52,685 bases of DNA from JAHFUI01 sp041485905 (GTDB lineage: Bacteria > Acidobacteriota > Vicinamibacteria > Vicinamibacterales > CAVVIG01), in NCBI GenBank assembly GCA_041485905.1, contig JBGPKK010000013.1, forward strand, positions 1 to 52,685, written 5' to 3'. Position 1 is the stretch's first letter. Each line of letters begins with the position of its first letter. The position numbers were made by a program, and so were the translations under genes. Under the pieces are notes generated by a model. That model saw nothing but the letters and a program-made list of their open reading frames with translations, had not been told where the DNA came from and did no database searches. Of the stretch, positions 48,102 to 52,685 are shown in pieces.

Positions 48102-49837
48102 CCGTCCATGACGGCTTTTCGCAGGAGATCGGGCGGCAGGAGTCCCTGAGCAAGGATGAAGTCGTGGTACTTCTGCTGGTCGAAGCGGGCGCCCATTCTT
48201 GCCTCGACGTCTCTACGGAGCTCGAGCAGCTTGGAGTACCCGTAGAAGTACGACGTGGCCTGACCTGGCTGGCGGAAGGTATACCGCTCGATCTCGGTGT
48301 TGGCAAACGCCTCAGACAGCACGACGTCCTGCGTGAGGATGCGCATGCCGTCCTCTGGAGTGAGGCGTCCGCTCTGAAGCTCCGGATCGATGAACGCCCT
48401 CGCCGCGCGCATGAGCCGCAGCTGTAGCGTAATGAGCTGTCCTTCCAGCGGCTCATACGGCTTCATGATGTGCTCGGCGTAGAGTCCCCATCCCTCGACG
48501 TTCACGCTGTTGAACGCAAAGATCGAGCGCGCCAGCGAGACGCCGTGCTCCACCATCGAATCAAATTGCAGCTCGTGGCCGGGGCGCGCTTCGTGCGCGA
48601 TCAGCGTCCACGACGAAGCGGCGAAGGTGAAGTCGTCGATCTGCCTGGTCTCCGCCGATCCCCGAGTGGGAACGTTGAGCGGCAGCACGAATTCTCCCTG
48701 CTGGCCGGTGTTGTTCAAGAGCGGCGGCGAAACCATGTGCGGCGCCGGCTGCTGCGCGGTTTCGGCCGGCGACGCCAGCCGGATGCGTGCAGGTCGCGAT
48801 GGCAGCGTGACGAGCCGCTCGCGCTGAATAATCGCCTCGATCTCTTTGAGCCGCTGCTGATAGTGGGGCAGGATGGCATCGCCTACCAACTGCTCTTTCT
48901 TGAGTTCCCGAATCACGTCGCGGTAGTCGGTGACGCTCCAACCTCGCGCTTTGGCCACCTGTTGCGCGACCTGCTGCATCTCCCGCTGCCACTCCGAGAA
49001 CGCCGTGTGCGCCATCGCCGTCAGTTCCGCCGCCGGAATGTCGACGCCGAAGCGCTGGAGCGCGAACGCGTACTGTTCGGCAGGCAGACGAAAGTCGGTG
49101 CGCGTCTTCGGCAGGATCTCGGCGCGAACCCATGTCTCGTAGTCGGCGACTTCGGTCTTCAACGCGGCCAACGGCTCCTGATATCCGTCGATGTGGGAAT
49201 GCGCGAACAGGTCGGCGACTCCGTCGACGAAGAAGTCGGCGCGGGCGAGATCGGTTTCTACTTCAATTCTCGAGGGGCCGAGCTGACCGGCCCTGGACCA
49301 TTCAGCCGTCCGGGCCTTGGCCTGTGCAGTCAGCGGCTCGTACCCGCGCTCGAGACCGACGTACTTGCGAAGGCGAACCAGGGCCGCTTTCTGCCGCCCC
49401 GTTGAAACCTGATCGTCGAGGAGACCGCGGATGCCCGAGAAGATCATCTGCGGGACCCTGAAGTACGGCGTCTCGTACCGCTCGCTCAACTCCTGCCCGC
49501 GCAGCATCTCCTGCGCCGCCTTTCCCAGAATCCGGAGGTCCTGCGCCACCAGGGGATCCTTCTCGGTCCTCAATCGCCGGTTCAGCTCCCGAAGTGCCGC
49601 CTGCGTGTCCGCCCTGATGCGCGACCGCCGGTCGGATGGAAGCGTCGTGACCTCTTCATCGAACCCGGTCATGCCGTCCCTGGCGGCCTGTTCCGGCCCG
49701 TATTTCGCGCGCGCTTTCAGGAGAATCTGCGCGTTCTCGTTGCTCCGGGTAATCCACGACGGCTGCGGACTACTGGTGGTGGCCGCAGCCATGAGCAGCG
49801 CGGTGACAACGGCTGTGCTCGTGGGAAAACGCAACAT
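48086..49837 (-). CDS. DUF885 family exported putative metallopeptidase
   Basis: The 583-residue exported protein of the DUF885 family is regarded as a zinc-peptidase-like group related to carboxypeptidase-type M32-like folds. The signal peptide is short (VVTALLMAAATTSS). The presumed active site is LIAHEARPGHELQF, an HExxPGH motif, followed by the downstream NVEGWGLYAEHIM with conserved Glu and His. The long helical N-terminal half is typical. ATG 49837 has GAGGAGGCACG upstream. It is divergent from the M49-like peptidase and close to an OPT transporter, which supports a role in peptide breakdown. Substrate and activity are not proven for the family as far as I know. Confidence 0.88.
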   Translation of the reverse strand: MLRFPTSTAVVTALLMAAATTSSPQPSWITRSNENAQILLKARAKYGPEQAARDGMTGFDEEVTTLPSDRRSRIRADTQAALRELNRRLRTEKDPLVAQDLRILGKAAQEMLRGQELSERYETPYFRVPQMIFSGIRGLLDDQVSTGRQKAALVRLRKYVGLERGYEPLTAQAKARTAEWSRAGQLGPSRIEVETDLARADFFVDGVADLFAHSHIDGYQEPLAALKTEVADYETWVRAEILPKTRTDFRLPAEQYAFALQRFGVDIPAAELTAMAHTAFSEWQREMQQVAQQVAKARGWSVTDYRDVIRELKKEQLVGDAILPHYQQRLKEIEAIIQRERLVTLPSRPARIRLASPAETAQQPAPHMVSPPLLNNTGQQGEFVLPLNVPTRGSAETRQIDDFTFAASSWTLIAHEARPGHELQFDSMVEHGVSLARSIFAFNSVNVEGWGLYAEHIMKPYEPLEGQLITLQLRLMRAARAFIDPELQSGRLTPEDGMRILTQDVVLSEAFANTEIERYTFRQPGQATSYFYGYSKLLELRRDVEARMGARFDQQKYHDFILAQGLLPPDLLRKAVMDGFTTR

Positions 49838-49885
49838 CTCGTGCCTCCTCGCTGCAAGACGGCCATTCTACGACCTTTATCACAG

Positions 49886-49936
49886 CCCGGGGCCCCACTC
49901 CCGGGGTCGGCGCCTACTGCTCCGTAGCTCGGCGCC
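49886..49936. other. GC palindrome cluster between divergent peptidase genes
   Basis: CCCGGG (49886-49891 and 49900-49905) and GGCGCC (49909-49914 and 49931-49936) occur as paired self-complementary blocks in the 119-base divergent intergenic region, with GTAG at 49924-49927. They may form hairpins or regulatory sites. I see no convincing -35/-10 pair for either gene. Confidence 0.3.
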
Positions 49937-49956
49937 TCCGTGACACAATTCTGGTT

Positions 49957-51642
49957 ATGAAGCATTTGTTCGCGATCGCGGTAGTGGTCCTGGCGACGCT
50001 GGTCATTTCGACCGTGGCGGCGCAGCGGAAGGCCGCTCCCGCTCCACCGACACTCACCAATGTCGTGCCCGACCTGGATCAGCGGCTTGCCCGGTTCAAG
50101 CCGGTTCAAATGCCGTTCAACGCCTCAGGCCTGACCGCACGCGAGCGACAGATGGTCGATCAGTTGGTGATCGCCTGCCGTTACCTCGAAAGCATATTCT
50201 GGCGGCAGAGCGATCCGGATGGACTGGCGCTCTATCAGCAACTGGAGCGCGACGAGCGGCCGCTCGCGCGTAAGGTGCGGCGCTACCTCACCATCAACGG
50301 CAGCCGTTGGGATTTGGTGAACGAAAACCGCCCCTTCATCGGGACCATGCCGATGCCGCCCGGGCACGCGCTGTATGCGCCGGACATTACGCGTGCGCAG
50401 ATCGAGGCGTACGTCGCCGCCCATCCAGACAAGAAGGCGGAGATCTACAACCCGTACACAATTGTCCGGCGCCAGGGCGCGGATCTCGTCGGCCGGCCGT
50501 ATCACGACGAGTTCAAACCATACGTGAACGGGGCGGGGGCGGCACTGCGGCAGGCCGCGTCGTTGTCGCCCGATCCGAAGTTTGCCGCCTTCCTTCGGAT
50601 GCGTGCCGACGCGCTCTTCACCGATGACTACTACGCGAGCGATCTCGCGTGGCTGGATCTGCAGAATCCGAAGGTCGACGTCATCTTCGCCCCATACGAG
50701 ACGTATCTCGACGACCTGCTCGGCGTGAAAACGTCGTACGGCGCGGCCATCCTGATTAGGAACGAAGCGGAGAGCCGTAACCTCGCGAAATATCAACAGT
50801 GGGTGCCCGACCTGCAGGATGCGCTGCCGCTGCCGGCTGCGGATCGACCATCGGTGCGCGGCCATGTGACGCCGATGGAGGTGATGGACGCGCCGTTGCG
50901 CGGCGGCGATCTTCGGCACGGCTACCAGGCCGTCGCCGACAACCTGCCCAACGACCCGCGCATTCACCAGGAGAAGGGGACGAAGAAGATCTTCTTCAAG
51001 AACTTCATGGACGCGCGCGTCAAGGAAATCATCCTCCCGCTTGCCGCACGCGTGATGGACGTCGCCCAGGCGCGGCGTGCGTCCGCCGATGGATATCTGG
51101 CGTCCACCGTCATGCATGAAATCTGTCACGGCCTGGGACCCGCCTTCGCACGGCAGGGCGGCCGTCAGGTGGACATTCGCGAGGCGATCGGCAGCCTCTA
51201 TTCGGGACTCGAAGAGGCGAAGGCGGATGTCGTCGGCATGTTCGCGCTGAAGTGGCTGATCGACAAAGGCGTGCTGCCGAAGGAGCGGCTCGAAGAATAT
51301 TACGCGTCGTACGTCGCCGGCATCTTCCGGACGGTGCGGTTCGGGACCGGCGAAGCGCACGGGCGGGCGGAGATGATGGAGTTCAACTACCTGTCAGAGC
51401 GGGGCGCAATCGCGCAGGCCGGAGGGCGCTACCGCGTTGACTTCGCAAAGATGCCGCCGGCGATCCAGACGCTCGCCAAGGAGCTGCTCGAGCAGGAAGC
51501 GACCGGCGACCGCGCGCGCACGGAGGCGTGGTTCGGCAAGTATGATCGCATGCCGCCGGCGCTCAAGCAGGCGCTTGCCGCCGCCACCGACGTGCCGGTC
51601 GACGTCGATCCTGTCTTCTCGTTCGCGGAATGGGTCGAGTAG
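49957..51642 (+). CDS. M49-like (dipeptidyl-peptidase III-type) metallopeptidase, exported
   Basis: The 561-residue exported peptidase has a signal peptide (LFAIAVVVLATLVISTVAA). The zinc motif is VMHEICHGLGP (about residue 385), and the second motif is LEEAKADVVG about 35 residues later. Together they match the HExxGH and EExRAD pattern of family M49, in a bacterial variant where HEICH is followed by Gly. The region RADALFTDDYYASDLAWLDL and DVIFAPYETYLDDLLGVK is also typical. It would release dipeptides or cut small peptides outside the cytoplasm. No ribosome binding site is obvious at ATG 49957. The OPT transporter gene begins 54 bases after its stop, suggesting digestion coupled to uptake. 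Confidence 0.85.
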   Translation: MKHLFAIAVVVLATLVISTVAAQRKAAPAPPTLTNVVPDLDQRLARFKPVQMPFNASGLTARERQMVDQLVIACRYLESIFWRQSDPDGLALYQQLERDERPLARKVRRYLTINGSRWDLVNENRPFIGTMPMPPGHALYAPDITRAQIEAYVAAHPDKKAEIYNPYTIVRRQGADLVGRPYHDEFKPYVNGAGAALRQAASLSPDPKFAAFLRMRADALFTDDYYASDLAWLDLQNPKVDVIFAPYETYLDDLLGVKTSYGAAILIRNEAESRNLAKYQQWVPDLQDALPLPAADRPSVRGHVTPMEVMDAPLRGGDLRHGYQAVADNLPNDPRIHQEKGTKKIFFKNFMDARVKEIILPLAARVMDVAQARRASADGYLASTVMHEICHGLGPAFARQGGRQVDIREAIGSLYSGLEEAKADVVGMFALKWLIDKGVLPKERLEEYYASYVAGIFRTVRFGTGEAHGRAEMMEFNYLSERGAIAQAGGRYRVDFAKMPPAIQTLAKELLEQEATGDRARTEAWFGKYDRMPPALKQALAAATDVPVDVDPVFSFAEWVE

Positions 51643-51696
51643 GATCGACGCGTTTTCGACATTTCGCGTTTTTCGCTTCCATCGATAGGAGTTTGC

Positions 51697-52685
51697 ATGT
51701 CTCCGTCCATGCCCGACGCGTCTGCCACCGTCGGTTTCGAGCCCTACATTCCAGCGAGCGCGCACATGAGGGAGCTGACGGTGCTGCCCCTCGTGATCGG
51801 CACTCTGCTGGGCGCCGTCTTCGGCGCGTCATCGCTCTACCTGGTGCTGAAGGTCGGCCTCACGGTCAGCGCCTCGATCCCGGTCGCCGTCATCTCCATC
51901 ACGTTGTTCCGACTCCTCTCCAAGGTGGGCGGACGCGACGCCACCATTCTCGAGAACAACATCGTGCAGACAGCGGGATCGGCGGGGGAGTCGATCGCCT
52001 TCGGTCTCGGCGTCACGATGCCGGCCATCATGATTCTTGGTTTCGATCTGGAAATCGCGCGCGTGGCGCTGGTGGCCGTTCTTGGCGGTCTGCTCGGCAT
52101 CCTGATGATGATCCCGCTTCGCCGCGCGCTCATCGTGCAGCAGCACGGTTTGCTGAAGTACCCGGAAGGGACCGCATGCGCCGAAGTCCTCAAGGCGGGC
52201 GCTTCCGAGGAGTCGCGCGCCGCTGCGTCGGAGACGGCGAAGCGCGAGTACGCGGCGCTTGGCGGCGTGACGACGAGCGCGACGACGATCTTTACCGGGT
52301 TCGGGGTCGGTCTGGCCTACAAAGCGCTGAACGTCGCGTTCAGAGGATGGAAGGACGTCCCGCAAAAAATCTTCGGGCCGCCGTTTGACGCGGCCTCGAT
52401 CTCCGCCGAGATCTCTCCGGAACTCTTAGGCGTCGGCTACATCATCGGTCCGCGCATCGGCTCTGTCATGTGCGCGGGTGGCGTCCTGGCGTACCTGGTG
52501 CTCATCCCGGCGATCAAGTTCTTCGGCTCGGGACTGAGCGCCCCGCTGGCGCCTGGAACCGTGCCGATCAGTCAGATGTCGCCAGACGCCATCCGCGGCG
52601 CGTACATCCTTTATATAGGCGCCGGCGCAGTCGCCGCCGGCGGCATCATCAGTCTGCTGCGGTCGATGCCGACCATCTGGAGCAG
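51697..52685 (+). CDS. OPT-family oligopeptide transporter, 5' part
   Basis: The gene runs off the window; 329 codons are visible. This inner-membrane transporter of the OPT superfamily moves small peptides or metal chelates. Membrane segments recur from residue 28 onward (LTVLPLVIGTLLGAVFGASS; VALVAVLGGLLGILMMIPLR; GYIIGPRIGSVMCAGGVLAY). Family landmarks are YLVLKVGLTVSASIPVAVIS, ENNIVQTAGSAGESIAFG and LKYPEGTACAEVLKAG. These fit the bacterial TIGR00733-type branch. ATG 51697 follows AGGAG. Position after an M49-like peptidase and near DUF885 supports peptide uptake as its role. Confidence 0.92.
   Translation, partial: MSPSMPDASATVGFEPYIPASAHMRELTVLPLVIGTLLGAVFGASSLYLVLKVGLTVSASIPVAVISITLFRLLSKVGGRDATILENNIVQTAGSAGESIAFGLGVTMPAIMILGFDLEIARVALVAVLGGLLGILMMIPLRRALIVQQHGLLKYPEGTACAEVLKAGASEESRAAASETAKREYAALGGVTTSATTIFTGFGVGLAYKALNVAFRGWKDVPQKIFGPPFDAASISAEISPELLGVGYIIGPRIGSVMCAGGVLAYLVLIPAIKFFGSGLSAPLAPGTVPISQMSPDAIRGAYILYIGAGAVAAGGIISLLRSMPTIWS

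Overview
The window is GC-rich, densely coding bacterial DNA, and its gene content points to a soil Acidobacteriota, most likely Vicinamibacteria. The clues are several large TonB-dependent receptors with an N-terminal carboxypeptidase-like domain and no SusD partner, a TIGR03435 soil-associated protein, an M56 peptidase fused to TIGR03435, a TIGR03436-type VWA protein, DUF6152 proteins and many secreted proteins of unnamed families. The assignment rests on recognised families, not on a marker gene. I saw no tRNA, rRNA, CRISPR array or prophage.

Layout. 1-4635: an overlapping operon of receptor (3' part), secreted protein, unusual metallo-beta-lactamase-fold protein and second secreted protein. 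4685-7133: a glucuronoyl-esterase-like (CE15) and an SGNH esterase. 7308-13784: a receptor with palindromes in its promoter, two core-MetE-like methyltransferases and a Gfo/Idh/MocA oxidoreductase. 13785-15300: a gene relic, an XRE-cupin regulator and an IS200/IS605-type element. 15318-23716: two secreted proteins, DUF6152, a receptor, a second DUF6152, a nonsense-mutated secreted-protein gene and a tannase/feruloyl-esterase-like enzyme. 23819-29190: a divergent receptor, a bicupin protein and another secreted protein. 29238-31400: relics of a DUF433/DUF5615 toxin-antitoxin pair and of a PD40-type protein, with two small exported proteins between them.

31508-40087 holds a TIGR03435 protein, a BlaI-type repressor with its own operator, an M56-TIGR03435 fusion, an Oar-like barrel protein and a VWA protein. 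40213-46535 holds DinB, citramalate synthase (cimA) and a four-gene operon resembling attEFGH (two FtsX-type permeases, one ATPase, one AttH/CrtC-like protein). 46538-47277 is a REP-associated tyrosine transposase gene between two arrays of REP palindromes. 47278-52685 holds TonB, DUF885, an M49-like peptidase and the start of an OPT peptide transporter.

How the genes fit together. Receptors, esterases and secreted proteins suggest scavenging of plant-derived or other complex organic matter. The right end suggests peptide use. Six loci (one broken) encode one superfamily of exported proteins of unknown function, repeatedly next to TonB receptors. The best candidates for undescribed biology are that superfamily, the BlaI/M56-TIGR03435 signalling locus, the paired core-MetE genes, and a family of REP palindromes headed GTACGTAG that appears beside its probable transposase, inside a broken toxin gene and in frame inside a barrel-protein gene.
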